A DNA stretch of 64,000 nucleotides from a candidate division NC10 bacterium CSP1-5 (lineage in GTDB: Bacteria > Methylomirabilota > Methylomirabilia > Methylomirabilales > CSP1-5), in the NCBI GenBank assembly GCA_001443495.1, contig LDXR01000015.1:13728-77727 (forward strand), read 5' to 3'. The notes beneath the pieces were generated by a model. The model worked only from the letters and a program-made list of their open reading frames with translations. It was not told where the DNA came from and did no database searches. Numbering within the stretch: the first letter of the stretch is position 1; every line of letters starts with the position of its first letter. A program made the translations under genes and the position numbers. Shown here in pieces: positions 35,032 to 43,839 of the stretch.

Positions 35032-35738
35032 GCATAAGGGTCGTGCGATATCACGAGGAGTCGAGACCCCGGTCATCGATAAGAGTGCAGAGGATCTGGC
35101 TCCGGAACGTCTCCGGTTCGACGGGGGCCCGCCCCCGGAATTCCCCCGAGATCCATTCGGCCGCGGGGAAGGGTGGCCGCGGCCAGCCGGCGGTCAGCAA
35201 TGCCCGCCTGGGCATGCTGATCTTCCTGGGGGCCGAGGCGATGTTCTTCGCCGGGCTGATCGGTGCGTTTCTGGTGTTCCGCTTCGGGAGTGCGACGTGG
35301 CCCCCTCCCGGCCAGCCCTATCTGCCGGTGGGCGTGACGGGGGTCAACACCATCATCCTGTTGTTCAGCGCATACACGATGGGCCGGGCACTCCGTGCCA
35401 TCCGCCGCGGGGACCGCCAGGGGCTCGTTCGAGGCCTTCTGGTCACGGCGCTCCTCGGGACGATCTTCCTGGGGGTGCAGGGATATGAATGGATTCGGCT
35501 GGTCCACTTTGGGTTCACCTTGTCGAGCGGCACGTATGGCGCGACGTTTTATACTCTCATCGGGGTCCACGGGCTCCACGTGTTCGGCGCCGTGCTCTGG
35601 CTGTTGGTCGTCCTGGCGGGGGCCAGGGCACATCGGTTCTCGGCGACACGACATGCGGCCCTGACTCTCTGCGGGATGTACTGGTACTTCGTGGTGGCCC
35701 TGTGGCCGTTGCTGTTCACCTTGGTCTACTTGAGCTGA
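35032..35738 (+). CDS. cytochrome c oxidase subunit III with apparent frameshift near 35160-35195
   Basis: The C-terminal 175 residues (from NARLGMLIFLGAEAMFFAGL) are a clear five-helix CoxC. In that frame the upstream residues look non-coding. In the frame shifted by one, ATG at 35032 gives a plausible cytoplasmic N-terminus (KSAEDLAPERLRFDGGPPPE, then FPRDPFGRGEG) that then turns to nonsense. Joining the two frames within the G-rich stretch 35157-35195 restores a normal CoxC. This may be a sequencing error, a real inactivating indel or programmed slippage. A second intact coxC lies at 36110. Confidence 0.7.
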
Positions 35739-35755
35739 GCCCAGAGGAGGATGGT

Positions 35756-36043
35756 GTGGGGGACGGCGTGCGCATGATGCGTCGGTGTCGGGCCCTCGGA
35801 ATGGGGATGGCAGCGCTGCTGCTGATCCCGGCGGCGGGGCACGCGTGTTCCGTCTGTGGGGGTGCGGCGATGGGCACCGATGCAGGGACGGGCTTCAACA
35901 CGAGCCTCTTTTTTCTCATCGCGATGCCGTATGTCGTTGTCGGTGCCATCGCCGGCTGGCTGCTCTACAGGTACTGGCGCGCCTCCGGGCAGCGGAGGAA
36001 GGCGCCCGCCCAGCATGTGACATCGCTTCACCACGTCGAGTGA
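35756..36043 (+). CDS. small exported membrane protein of the cox operon
   Basis: A 95-aa protein with an N-terminal signal helix ending near GHACSVCGG and one further transmembrane helix (about 53-75), then a basic tail. The Cys-Ser-Val-Cys just after the signal could hold copper or serve as a thiol pair. GTG at 35756 has a GAGGAGG site; ATG at 35774 is the alternative. It lies between two coxC genes, so an oxidase assembly role is likely but unproven. Confidence 0.65.
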   Translation: MGDGVRMMRRCRALGMGMAALLLIPAAGHACSVCGGAAMGTDAGTGFNTSLFFLIAMPYVVVGAIAGWLLYRYWRASGQRRKAPAQHVTSLHHVE

Positions 36044-36109
36044 CCATCGGGCTGAATGGGGGTCGGGAGATAACCTGACCTCGGCAGAACAGGGGAGAAA
36101 GGAGCGGGG

Positions 36110-36694
36110 ATGGAACACGCTGCAGGGGTCGAGGAGTTTCCCAGATTTGAGACATCGAAGATGGGCGTGTGGATCTTCCTGTTCTCGGAGGTCCTCCTCT
36201 TCGGTGGGTTGTTCGCCACGTATGCCGTTTTCCGCAGCCTCTTCGTCCAGGATTTTGCGCGGGATCACCGGGAACTGGACGTCACCTTGGGGGCGATCAA
36301 CACCGTGGTCCTGCTCTGCAGCAGCTTGTCCGTAGCGTTGGGCGTGGCCTCCATCCAGCGCGGCAAGACACGTCCGTTGAAACTGTGTCTCGGGATCACG
36401 ATTCTCCTCGGGCTCGTCTTTCTCGTCATTAAGTATTTCGAGTATAGCGGAAAGTTCGCTCATGGCATCTATCCGTGGACGAGCAGTTTCTTTTCGATTT
36501 ACTTTCTCATGACGGGGATTCACGGGGCCCATGTGCTGGGTGGGTTGGTCGCCCTAAGTCTCGTGCTGTATTGGACCTTTCAGGGACGCTTTTCCGCGAC
36601 GAACTATGTCCGCGTTGAGGGAACGGCGCTGTACTGGCACCTGGTCGACATCGTCTGGATCTATCTCTTTCCCTTGCTCTATCTGGTCGCATAG
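36110..36694 (+). CDS. cytochrome c oxidase subunit III (second copy)
   Basis: A 194-aa five-helix subunit III. FETSKMGVWIFLFSEVLLFGGLF, FEYSGKFAHGIYPW, TGIHGAHVLGG and LYWHLVDIVWIYLFPLLYLV are the recognisable family segments. An AAAGGAG site precedes the ATG. Two distinct subunit III genes in one operon may give alternative complexes, or this copy may replace the frameshifted one. Confidence 0.92.
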   Translation: MEHAAGVEEFPRFETSKMGVWIFLFSEVLLFGGLFATYAVFRSLFVQDFARDHRELDVTLGAINTVVLLCSSLSVALGVASIQRGKTRPLKLCLGITILLGLVFLVIKYFEYSGKFAHGIYPWTSSFFSIYFLMTGIHGAHVLGGLVALSLVLYWTFQGRFSATNYVRVEGTALYWHLVDIVWIYLFPLLYLVA

Positions 36695-36732
36695 GTGAGA
36701 CCTGACAGGAAGAATGGAAAGGAGGATATCGC

Positions 36733-37032
36733 GTGGGTACTCCGGGTTCCGGCCACTCCGTGCAGCCCTACTGGATCTATAACGCGGTCTGGATCGCGCT
36801 TCTCGTATTCACCGTTGTGACCGTCGTAGCGGCGCAGATCAACCTCGGGGGGTGGAACGTCCCGCTCGCGCTGGCCATTGCGTCGACCAAGGCGGTCCTG
36901 GTCGGCCTGTTTTTCATGCACCTCCGCTTTGAGGGAAGGTGGGTCTGGGGTTTCGCCGTCTTCTCCATCTTCCTCCTACTTCCCGTGATCGCCGTCACCG
37001 TGATGGACGCGCTACACGGGCTCGTCCGGTGA
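36733..37032 (+). CDS. prokaryotic cytochrome c oxidase subunit IV (COX4-like)
   Basis: A 99-aa three-helix protein. YWIYNAVWIALLVFTVVTV, ASTKAVLVGLFFMHLRFEG and the third helix match the COX4_pro family, including the characteristic K-x-xLVxxFFMHLR segment. It starts with GTG at 36733 behind AAAGGAGG. It is 38 bp after the second coxC. Confidence 0.88.
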   Translation: MGTPGSGHSVQPYWIYNAVWIALLVFTVVTVVAAQINLGGWNVPLALAIASTKAVLVGLFFMHLRFEGRWVWGFAVFSIFLLLPVIAVTVMDALHGLVR

Positions 37033-37134
37033 AAGGCAGGCCGGCCCTTGGGGTTCCTCCCCGACGGGTAGCGCCTTCCCAGCGGCGCCTTTCCAGAAGC
37101 TCCTTATGCACCTCGTCGTTCTGTCTCGGAAAGA

Positions 37135-37716
37135 GTGATCGTGGTCCTGCGGTCTGATGACCGGTTCTTCCGTGGTGAGGCGAGCAGGAGAGACCGCTGG
37201 CTTCTCTCCGCCATTGGCCTGGTCTCCCTTCTCGTCGTGCTGGGCATAGGGTTCATCCTGTTAGGCCGCCAGCCGGCGGTGAAGGGTGAATATCGTGCGT
37301 CGGCCCTGCCCGCGGTCAACGCCTTCCTCAATGGGACGAGCGCCGTCCTTCTGGCGGTGGGCTATCTCTTCATCCGACGAAAAAGAGTCACCGCTCACAA
37401 GTGTTGCATGGGAACCGCGTTCGGCGTTTCCTGCCTCTTTCTGGTGTCGTATCTGGTCCATCACTATCAGGTGGGCTCGGTACCCTTTTCCGGGCAGGGG
37501 TGGATTCGCTCGGTGTATCTTGTCTTTCTCATCTCCCACATTACCCTTGCCGCCTTCATCGTGCCCTTAGCCCTGGCCACCATCTACCGCGCGCTCGGCG
37601 AACAGTTCGATCGGCACAAGAGAATTGCCCGGTGGACCCTTCCGATCTGGCTCTACGTCTCGGTGACTGGCGTGATTGTCTACATCATGCTCTACCAGCT
37701 CTACCCGCCGCGGTAG
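37135..37716 (+). CDS. DUF420 membrane protein (CtaM-like oxidase assembly factor)
   Basis: A 193-aa protein with about five helices. LPAVNAFLNGTSAVLLAVGY, HKCCMGTAFGVSCLFLVSYLVHH and WTLPIWLYVSVTGVIVYIMLYQ are the DUF420 signature segments. Members such as CtaM are needed for aa3 oxidase maturation in Firmicutes, which fits the location. The start is GTG at 37135; an ATG start is not available close by. Confidence 0.88.
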   Translation: MIVVLRSDDRFFRGEASRRDRWLLSAIGLVSLLVVLGIGFILLGRQPAVKGEYRASALPAVNAFLNGTSAVLLAVGYLFIRRKRVTAHKCCMGTAFGVSCLFLVSYLVHHYQVGSVPFSGQGWIRSVYLVFLISHITLAAFIVPLALATIYRALGEQFDRHKRIARWTLPIWLYVSVTGVIVYIMLYQLYPPR

Positions 37717-37814
37717 ATCGAGCCAGCCCCTGAGTAAGGCCGGTCCCATCCGGCGACATGCGGGACCGCCATGTGGGCATCGCGGAGGAGGGTGCGGGTG
37801 AGCAGGGGGAAGGC

Positions 37815-38234
37815 ATGCCGTCGGATTCCGTCTATGCTAGAATGATAGCGGGAAGACCGGTGGAATTAGGCAGGATTCGACATCTCCGATCCGTTCTAGG
37901 CAGGGGCCTCAGCTTGAGATGCCCGAGGTGCGGTGCTGCCCCGCTGTTCCGGGGTCTCTTCTCGATGTACCAGGACTGCCTCTCGTGTGATCTTCGATTT
38001 GAACGAGAGCAGGGGTATTTTGTCGGGGCGATCTATATCAATTATGCGGTGACCGCCGTCATCGCCATCGCCGGGTATTTCGGGCTCGATCATTTCATCG
38101 GACTCTCCCTCGCCCCGCAGCTCATCCTGTGGGGTTCCTTCGCCGTCTGGTTTCCGCTTGTCTTCTTCCGCTATTCGAGGAGCCTATGGCTGAGCCTCGA
38201 CTATATCTTCAACCCCGAGGGTCCGGGGGTGTGA
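37815..38234 (+). CDS. DUF983 membrane protein with zinc-ribbon
   Basis: A 139-aa protein. CPRCGAAPLFRGLF and CLSC near residue 55 form a four-cysteine ribbon, followed by two membrane helices. This is the DUF983 layout, often next to cox genes. The ATG at 37815 has a GGGGAAGG site. Its stop overlaps the GTG start proposed for the ABC ATPase by 4 bp (GTGA). Confidence 0.85.
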   Translation: MPSDSVYARMIAGRPVELGRIRHLRSVLGRGLSLRCPRCGAAPLFRGLFSMYQDCLSCDLRFEREQGYFVGAIYINYAVTAVIAIAGYFGLDHFIGLSLAPQLILWGSFAVWFPLVFFRYSRSLWLSLDYIFNPEGPGV

Positions 38235-39208
38235 GCGGCGCAGCGGACCGCGAGGGTGAGCGACGCGGATCGGCAATGGGCACTCCAGCGGTGGACGTGG
38301 AGGACCTTCGCTACGCGTACCGAGATCGGGAGGCGCTCGCCGGCGTGACGTTCGCCATCCCACCCGGAGAGATTTTCGGCTTCCTCGGCCCAAACGGCAG
38401 TGGCAAGACGACCCTGTTCAAGATTCTTTCTACGCTCATGCCTCCGACCGGCGGGCGCGCGCGCGTCTTCGGCCATGATCTCGCGCACGAGCCCGAGGCG
38501 GTACGGCCGCGCTTGGGGATCGTGTTTCAGGTCCCGAGCCTCGATCCGAAGCTCACGGTCATGGAAAACCTCCTCCACCACGGACATTGTTATGGCTTGC
38601 AGGGGCAGGCCCTCCGGAGCCGAGCGCGGTCAAGCCTCGAGCGGCTCGGGGTAGAGGATCGTGCCCGTGATCTGGTGGAGACGCTGTCGGGGGGGCTCCG
38701 GCGGCGAACCGAGCTGGCCAAGGTCTTGGTGCACCGGCCAGACCTCTTGGTTTTGGACGAACCCAGCACGGGTCTGGATCCAGGCGCCCGGCAGGATTTC
38801 AACGCCACCCTGCGCCGGTTACGCCAGGAGGAGAACGTCACCATTCTGCTCACGACCCATCTCATCGAGGAGGCGGAGCGGTGTGACCGGGTGGGTGTGC
38901 TGCACGGGGGGAGGCTGGTGGCGCTGGGAGAGCCGGATGCGTTGAAGGGGACCGTCGGCGGTGACGTGGTGGTGATCGATGCCCACAACCCCGTGGAGCT
39001 GCAGGGGAAGATCCGCGAGCGGTTCGGGTGTCAGCCGGTCTTGGTTGACGGCGCCCTGCGCCTGGAACGCCCCGGGGGGCATGAGTTCGTCCGGGAGGTC
39101 GTCGACGCCTTTCCCGGCGCGGTGAAATCCGCGGCCTTTGGGAGGCCGACACTGGAAGACGTCTTTATCCGCCTGACCGGCCGGCGCCTGTGGAGCGGTG
39201 AAGCGTAG
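38231..39208 (+). CDS. ABC-type transporter ATP-binding subunit (ABC-2/DrrA type)
   Basis: Cytoplasmic ATPase of about 325 aa. Walker A GPNGSGKTT, signature LSGGLRRR, Walker B DLLVLDEPS and the switch His in LLTTHLIEEAE are present. The C-terminal extension (GKIRERFG... PTLEDVFIRLTGR) is typical of the DrrA/CcmA-like group. GTG at 38231 overlaps the DUF983 stop and follows GAGGG; ATG at 38276 is the alternative. It pairs with the permease that overlaps its end by 11 bp. Confidence 0.92.
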   Translation: MSGAADREGERRGSAMGTPAVDVEDLRYAYRDREALAGVTFAIPPGEIFGFLGPNGSGKTTLFKILSTLMPPTGGRARVFGHDLAHEPEAVRPRLGIVFQVPSLDPKLTVMENLLHHGHCYGLQGQALRSRARSSLERLGVEDRARDLVETLSGGLRRRTELAKVLVHRPDLLVLDEPSTGLDPGARQDFNATLRRLRQEENVTILLTTHLIEEAERCDRVGVLHGGRLVALGEPDALKGTVGGDVVVIDAHNPVELQGKIRERFGCQPVLVDGALRLERPGGHEFVREVVDAFPGAVKSAAFGRPTLEDVFIRLTGRRLWSGEA

Positions 39209-39998
39209 CGGATCACATACGCAATTCCTTCTCCCCATGGTGACACTCTGGTGGAGGGAGATGGTCCGTTTTTGCCGCCAGCGGAGTCGCCTGGTGGGGG
39301 CGTTCGGGCAACCCCTGCTCTTCTGGGTCCTGCTCGGCGGAGGGTTCAGTGCTTCATTTCGTCCCCCGGGAGCTCCGGAAGGGACTGGCTATGCCGAGTA
39401 CTTCTACCCCGGCATTGTTGCCCTGGTCCTGTTGTTCACGGCCATCTTCGCCACGATCTCCATCGTGGAGGACCGCCGGGAGGGATTCTTGCAGGCGATC
39501 CTTGTGGCCCCCGTGGGGCGCGGGAGCATCGTGCTCGGTCAGGCACTGGGGGGGGCCACCTTGGCGCTGCTCCAGGGGGTCCTCTTGCTCCTCCTCGCGC
39601 CGGCCGCCGGCATCTCGCTCACGGTGGTCTCAGCCCTCGCGGCCGCAGGAGTGATGTTTCTCGTGGCCTTCGGTCTCACGAGCCTGGGGCTGGTGATCGC
39701 GTGGCGGATCGATTCGACCCAAGGATTCCACGCGATCATGAACCTGATCCTGATCCCCATCTGGCTCCTGTCCGGCGCCTTCTTTCCCGCCTCGGGTGTT
39801 CCGGTGTGGTTGCAGTGGGCCATGAGGCTGAACCCATTGACATACGGCGTGGCGGCCTTGCGGCGGTGCCTGTACTTGGAGAACCCCGCTCTCGCCGGGG
39901 ACGTGGCCCCACTCCTCCCCTCGCTTCTCCTGACGCTGCTGTTCGGCGTTGTGGCTTTTGGGGCGGCGGCGGCCAGTGCCCGCCGGAGCGCGACCTGA
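39198..39998 (+). CDS. ABC-2 type permease
   Basis: A 266-aa membrane protein with six helices, partner of the preceding ATPase. It has the ABC-2 segment around YFYPGIVALVLLFTAIFATI and IVEDRREGFLQAILVAPVGR, and a late IPIWLLSGAFFPAS helix. GTG at 39198 lies within the ATPase 3' end. Substrate is unknown. Location after the cox assembly genes suggests cofactor or copper handling, by context only. From the stop to 40107 I see only a short hydrophobic frame. Confidence 0.9.
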   Translation: MKRSGSHTQFLLPMVTLWWREMVRFCRQRSRLVGAFGQPLLFWVLLGGGFSASFRPPGAPEGTGYAEYFYPGIVALVLLFTAIFATISIVEDRREGFLQAILVAPVGRGSIVLGQALGGATLALLQGVLLLLLAPAAGISLTVVSALAAAGVMFLVAFGLTSLGLVIAWRIDSTQGFHAIMNLILIPIWLLSGAFFPASGVPVWLQWAMRLNPLTYGVAALRRCLYLENPALAGDVAPLLPSLLLTLLFGVVAFGAAAASARRSAT

Positions 39999-40107
39999 TG
40001 CCTAACCAAGCTGTCGGCGCACCGGCTCGAATCCATTCTCGTCTGGCTGCTGGCGCTGGTCGGGGTCACCATGATCGGGCAGGGGATCGTCTGACCTGAG
40101 GGGAGCA

Positions 40108-40599
40108 CTACACGGCAAGGCGGTAGTCGCGCATCAGCTCTCTGAGCCGCTTGGCATTGATAAGCTCAAGGGGAGGCCCCTCGACCACCTTGGAGATCTC
40201 CTCGGCGAAGAAGCCGGTGGTGATGAAGATGCCTTTCGCGGCCTGCTCGCCCTTGACCTGGTCCCGGAGAAGGTTCACGCGGGCTGCGGCGACGAAGCCG
40301 TCCTCGGGATGGGTGCAGTGGACGACGAAATCACCCCCGGTAATCGGCTGGGGATTGACGGCTGCGATCTCCAGCTCCCGCGGCCTGTTCCGGACATAGG
40401 AGCTGACCACGAGGCCCATCTCCTCAACCAGGGTGAGGCAGAGTCGCTCAAAGTCTTCCATGGTCAGATGCGCAAAGCCGGACGCCGCCTCCGGGCGGCG
40501 CCCCTCTCGTTCGACCGCCGGCCTGCTGGGTTTGGCAAAGACCAGGACCCCAATCAAGACGAAGCCCATGGCCAGAGAGAGCAGGACGAGCAGAAACAT
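40108..40599 (-). CDS. membrane-anchored Mrr/PD-(D/E)XK-like protein, active site degenerate
   Basis: A 163-aa protein with one N-terminal helix (1-22) and a cytoplasmic domain resembling the Mrr-type restriction-endonuclease fold (LTMEDFERLCLTLVEEMGL near 45, KGIFITTGFFAEEISKVVEG near 125). The catalytic strand that should read like GxDxxxxxxxxxxxxVQCK is EIAAVNPQPITGGDFVVHCTH, so the acidic-lysine triad is not evident. It is probably not an active nuclease. The neighbouring small membrane protein on the same strand is 7 bp upstream. Confidence 0.6.
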   Translation of the reverse strand: MFLLVLLSLAMGFVLIGVLVFAKPSRPAVEREGRRPEAASGFAHLTMEDFERLCLTLVEEMGLVVSSYVRNRPRELEIAAVNPQPITGGDFVVHCTHPEDGFVAAARVNLLRDQVKGEQAAKGIFITTGFFAEEISKVVEGPPLELINAKRLRELMRDYRLAV

Positions 40600-40606
40600 C
40601 GTGGGC

Positions 40607-40774
40607 CTACTTGATCATATCCTCGTAGATCTCGTCCTCGCGCCCCTCTTCAATGAGCCGATCATTTTTGAAGGCCTGCTTGAGAGCGACGTAGAGGCAG
40701 ATCGCCGCCGAGATCAACAAGATCGTGATGGGAATGTTATCGGGCCGGCTGAGGGTGAAGATGAACTGCTCCAT
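40607..40774 (-). CDS. 55-aa single-helix membrane protein
   Basis: A tiny protein with a hydrophobic helix (about 14-32, PITILLISAAICLYVALKQA) and a charged cytoplasmic tail ending EEGREDEIYEDMIK. The ATG at 40774 has a GGAGGGA site. No family recognised. It is translated 7 bp upstream of the Mrr-like gene on the same strand and is divergent from the membrane protein/TPR pair at 40926. Confidence 0.6.
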   Translation of the reverse strand: MEQFIFTLSRPDNIPITILLISAAICLYVALKQAFKNDRLIEEGREDEIYEDMIK

Positions 40775-40925
40775 GGCTCGGTCCCTCCGGGTGTGGTGGA
40801 AGGATTCTAGCCGGATCCCCCCGGTATTGCAAGGTCGTTCTCCCCTCCGCCGAGCCCGCACCGCCCGCCGGTTTGACACCCTGCTGGCCCTCCGCTATAG
40901 TGGGAAAGTTTTTCGCGTCGGGGGG

Positions 40926-41099
40926 ATGTCCATGTTTTATTTGGGCCGAGGACTGCAGGTCATAGGCATGGCGAATCTGGTGGTGGCCTTCTTCGTCGGG
41001 ATCACTGAGGAGCACGGCATGGGGCCCGAGATGGTTCTCCTGGGGATCGGCGCGGTCGTGTTCATGCTGGGCTGGATGCTTGAGCGGAAAGCAGGATGA
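40926..41099 (+). CDS. 57-aa two-helix membrane protein
   Basis: A small hydrophobic protein with two helices (about 5-25 and 35-53). An in-frame ATG at 40926 follows a G-rich stretch; a second in-frame ATG lies two codons on. Its stop overlaps the ATG of the TPR gene (ATGA at 41096-41099), so the two are coupled. Function unknown. Confidence 0.6.
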   Translation: MSMFYLGRGLQVIGMANLVVAFFVGITEEHGMGPEMVLLGIGAVVFMLGWMLERKAG

Positions 41100-42148
41100 G
41101 GCACCTTCTGCTGCCATGGATCACCGGAGTCTTGGTGGGGTCTCTTTCGCTGGCGCACGCCTCGCCCGGGGCGGAAGAGAAGGCGACGCAGAACTACCAG
41201 CGGGCGGAAGCGCTTCGCCTGGCGGGAAGGCTCGAGGCGGCCATCAGCGGGTACCGTGAGACGCTCCAGGGCTTCCCGGAGCATCCGGCTGCCTTCGATC
41301 GCCTTCGGGAGATCTACAATAGGATCCACGCTTTCGCGCTGACCCGTGAGCTCCTTGAGACCGCCGTCGCCCGACAGGAGGACGACTTCATTGCGTGGAA
41401 CCTCTTGGGGGTTCTCTACGGGCGGGACCGACGATGGGATGAAGCGCTTCAAGCGTTTGCGCGGAGCCTGAACGCCGAGCCGCGAGCGGCCGATGCCCTG
41501 GTCAACCGCGGCTGGGTCCTGCTGGAGCTGCGCCGTTATGAGGACGCCATGACTGCCTTCGAGGCGGCGCTCCAGCTCCAACCCCGGATGGCCCGGGCGC
41601 ACGCCGGGCTCGGGAGCGCCATGGTCGAGGCGCGGGGGGACTACCGCGAGGGGATGAGTCGTTATCTCACCGCCGTCAAGCTGGACCCCGAGAATCCCGC
41701 CCTGCTAAACGACCTGGGTTGGCTTTCCTACAAGATGAATCGTTATCCGGAGGCCGTTGCGGCTCTCGAAAAGGCGGCCGCTTTGGATCCAAAGGACCCG
41801 ATGATCGAGACCAACCTAGGGCTTGCGTACCAGAAGGCGGGTAGAGGAGAGGAGGCGATCGCGCATTTCGAACGCGCGCTCGCCATCAATCCGGAATACA
41901 CGCTGGCGCTGTACGGATTGGGGAAGGCACATGAATCCCGAGGTCAGTACCCCGAGGCCCTCCAGGCCTACCGCCGGGCGTGGCGGCAGAGTGGCAACGA
42001 TCTCTATCTGCTCCTCTGGCTTCAGGCCTATATGGCGAGCCACGGGCAGGTGATGATCCTCTTCCTCTCCGTCTTTGTCGTCGCCCTCGCGGTGATCGTC
42101 GTGCGCACCTTTCGAGGGCGAAGGACCCCCGCCACCCAGAAGGGATAG
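41096..42148 (+). CDS. TPR-repeat protein, exported and C-terminally anchored
   Basis: A 350-aa protein: signal helix (1-22), then about seven TPR units (residues about 30-305, for example WNLLGVLYGRDRRWDEALQA and LGLAYQKAGRGEEAIAHFER), then one C-terminal membrane helix (about 315-336) and a basic end. It would form a periplasmic scaffold for protein contacts. Its stop codon TAG abuts the stop of the convergent ferredoxin-fusion gene with no spacing. Confidence 0.85.
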   Translation: MRHLLLPWITGVLVGSLSLAHASPGAEEKATQNYQRAEALRLAGRLEAAISGYRETLQGFPEHPAAFDRLREIYNRIHAFALTRELLETAVARQEDDFIAWNLLGVLYGRDRRWDEALQAFARSLNAEPRAADALVNRGWVLLELRRYEDAMTAFEAALQLQPRMARAHAGLGSAMVEARGDYREGMSRYLTAVKLDPENPALLNDLGWLSYKMNRYPEAVAALEKAAALDPKDPMIETNLGLAYQKAGRGEEAIAHFERALAINPEYTLALYGLGKAHESRGQYPEALQAYRRAWRQSGNDLYLLLWLQAYMASHGQVMILFLSVFVVALAVIVVRTFRGRRTPATQKG

Positions 42149-43582
42149 CTACCGCTTCTTCGCCGCCAGGGCCTGCAGCATGCGCTCGGCCTCGCGGATA
42201 CGCGGCGACTCGATCTCCCACCGGTCCGTCCAAGAGAAGCGGCGCGGCCTCAGCGAGGCGGCACCAAACTCCTTGGGGCGGAGGGATTCGAGGTGGCGGA
42301 CCTCGGCCCAGGAGCGGGCCAGCTTCACGATGGCCAATGCGCCGAAGAGGGCGAACGTTCCCGCCAAGAGGTTAAACCCGAGGAAGGGCATGAAGCCCTC
42401 AGGGGTGAAGGGTGCGTTGAGGAGGTCGTGCAGCGTCGGGGTGCCAACGGGCGAGACGCCATACCTCAAGGCGTACAGGAGTCCGCCGGCTGCGCAGACC
42501 CCCGCAATCCCAAAGGCGGCCACCGCCCCTGGGATCTGGGCACGGGTCCGGCCCCGCTGCCGTCCGATCTCCATCTGGAGTCGAATCCTGCCGACCCGAT
42601 CGACAATGGCGTTCGCCAGCTCCATCTTCTGGCGGAGCGCCACATTTTTCTTCTCGAGGTCTTGAAGGGTATAGTCCCGCTTTCCAACGGCCTTCGCGAT
42701 ATCATCGAACAGAGTGGTTGCGGTCTGCTCGGCCAGGGTCAGTTCCTCCGTGTCTGCTGCCCGCGTCCCACTTTCAAAGTCGATGAGGCTGTAGAGGACC
42801 TCTTGGGACCGTTTGAAGGAGGGGTCGGGAGCGACACGCTGTGGCTCTGCCTCCTGACGCTGGCCCGCCGCGGGCGCCGCCGCCTTGGCCTCTGCTGGCT
42901 TGGCGGCAGGAGTGGCTTGGGGCTTTACTGCCGGGGCGGACGGTGCCCCAGTACCCGTCCGCCCGTCAGCTTTTCCCAGGAGTATCCTGATCGCCGCGGC
43001 TGCGGCTTCGGCGGCGCGAGCCGCCGCTTCGGCCGCCGCCGCCGCCGCCTCGGCCATTTGCGCAAACGCGTCGGCTGAGACGGTGCCTGCCCGAGGGGGC
43101 GCAGCCGCTGCTGGGGCCGCGGGCGCTGCTGAGGGCGCCGCCGCCTTGGGTGCCTCCGCTTTGGGCGGTGGGGCCGGTGCCGCTGCCTTTGGCGGGGCTC
43201 CCGCCTCAGCCTTGGGTGCGGGCGGGGCGGGGCCGCCGAAACCCGCCGGGGGCGGTGGCAATGTGATGGTCTTGCCATCCACGGTAAAGGTATGGGCGAA
43301 ATTATCCTGCTCTCCCTGCATCGCTTTGGTCAAGGCGTGCGGGGCATTTGTGTAATCGAACTTGTAGTTCTTCGGGGTATACGATTTCCACTGCTCGGGG
43401 ACGCTGTCTTCGGGGAAGATCGCGGTGACCGGGCAGACCGGCTCGCAGGCCGCGCAGTCGATGCACTCTTCGGGGTGGATGTAGAGTTGGTCGGTCCCCT
43501 CGTAAAAACATTCGACGGGACAGACCTCGACGCAGGCCCGGTCCTTGGTGCCGATACACGGCTCACAGACGATATAAGTCAT
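42149..43582 (-). CDS. 7Fe ferredoxin fused to Ala/Pro linker, coiled coil and two membrane helices
   Basis: A 477-aa fusion. Residues 1-100 are an FdxA-type ferredoxin: Cys9-x7-Cys17-x3-Cys21-Pro and Cys40-x2-Cys43-x2-Cys46-x3-Cys50-Pro, for one 3Fe-4S and one 4Fe-4S cluster. Residues about 105-265 are a low-complexity Ala/Pro/Lys linker containing an Ala-rich helix. Residues about 300-365 form a charged coiled coil. Two membrane helices follow (about 368-392 and 415-437), then a basic cytoplasmic tail. A GGAGGGGAGG site precedes the ATG. The layout suggests a ferredoxin tethered to the membrane; I know of no named family with it. Confidence 0.85.
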   Translation of the reverse strand: MTYIVCEPCIGTKDRACVEVCPVECFYEGTDQLYIHPEECIDCAACEPVCPVTAIFPEDSVPEQWKSYTPKNYKFDYTNAPHALTKAMQGEQDNFAHTFTVDGKTITLPPPPAGFGGPAPPAPKAEAGAPPKAAAPAPPPKAEAPKAAAPSAAPAAPAAAAPPRAGTVSADAFAQMAEAAAAAAEAAARAAEAAAAAIRILLGKADGRTGTGAPSAPAVKPQATPAAKPAEAKAAAPAAGQRQEAEPQRVAPDPSFKRSQEVLYSLIDFESGTRAADTEELTLAEQTATTLFDDIAKAVGKRDYTLQDLEKKNVALRQKMELANAIVDRVGRIRLQMEIGRQRGRTRAQIPGAVAAFGIAGVCAAGGLLYALRYGVSPVGTPTLHDLLNAPFTPEGFMPFLGFNLLAGTFALFGALAIVKLARSWAEVRHLESLRPKEFGAASLRPRRFSWTDRWEIESPRIREAERMLQALAAKKR

Positions 43583-43839
43583 ATTCCTCCCCTCCCTTAT
43601 CTTAAATTCAATTCTGACCGGGTCTGAGGATGATAGTAGTGCATGAAGGCTTTGTCGAGTGCGTTGGTATTCTATTGGCTTCCCATGATCGAGGCAAGAA
43701 AAATTATATGCCCTTTTGCATTATTTTTCAATGAATTGCGATGTCTTTATGTGATCTGCCTGAGCTTCGATTCGGGGAGGGCTCGACACAGAGATGAAGA
43801 GGGGATGGGAAAAAATCTGCCCGCTTATTCATTTTTTCC

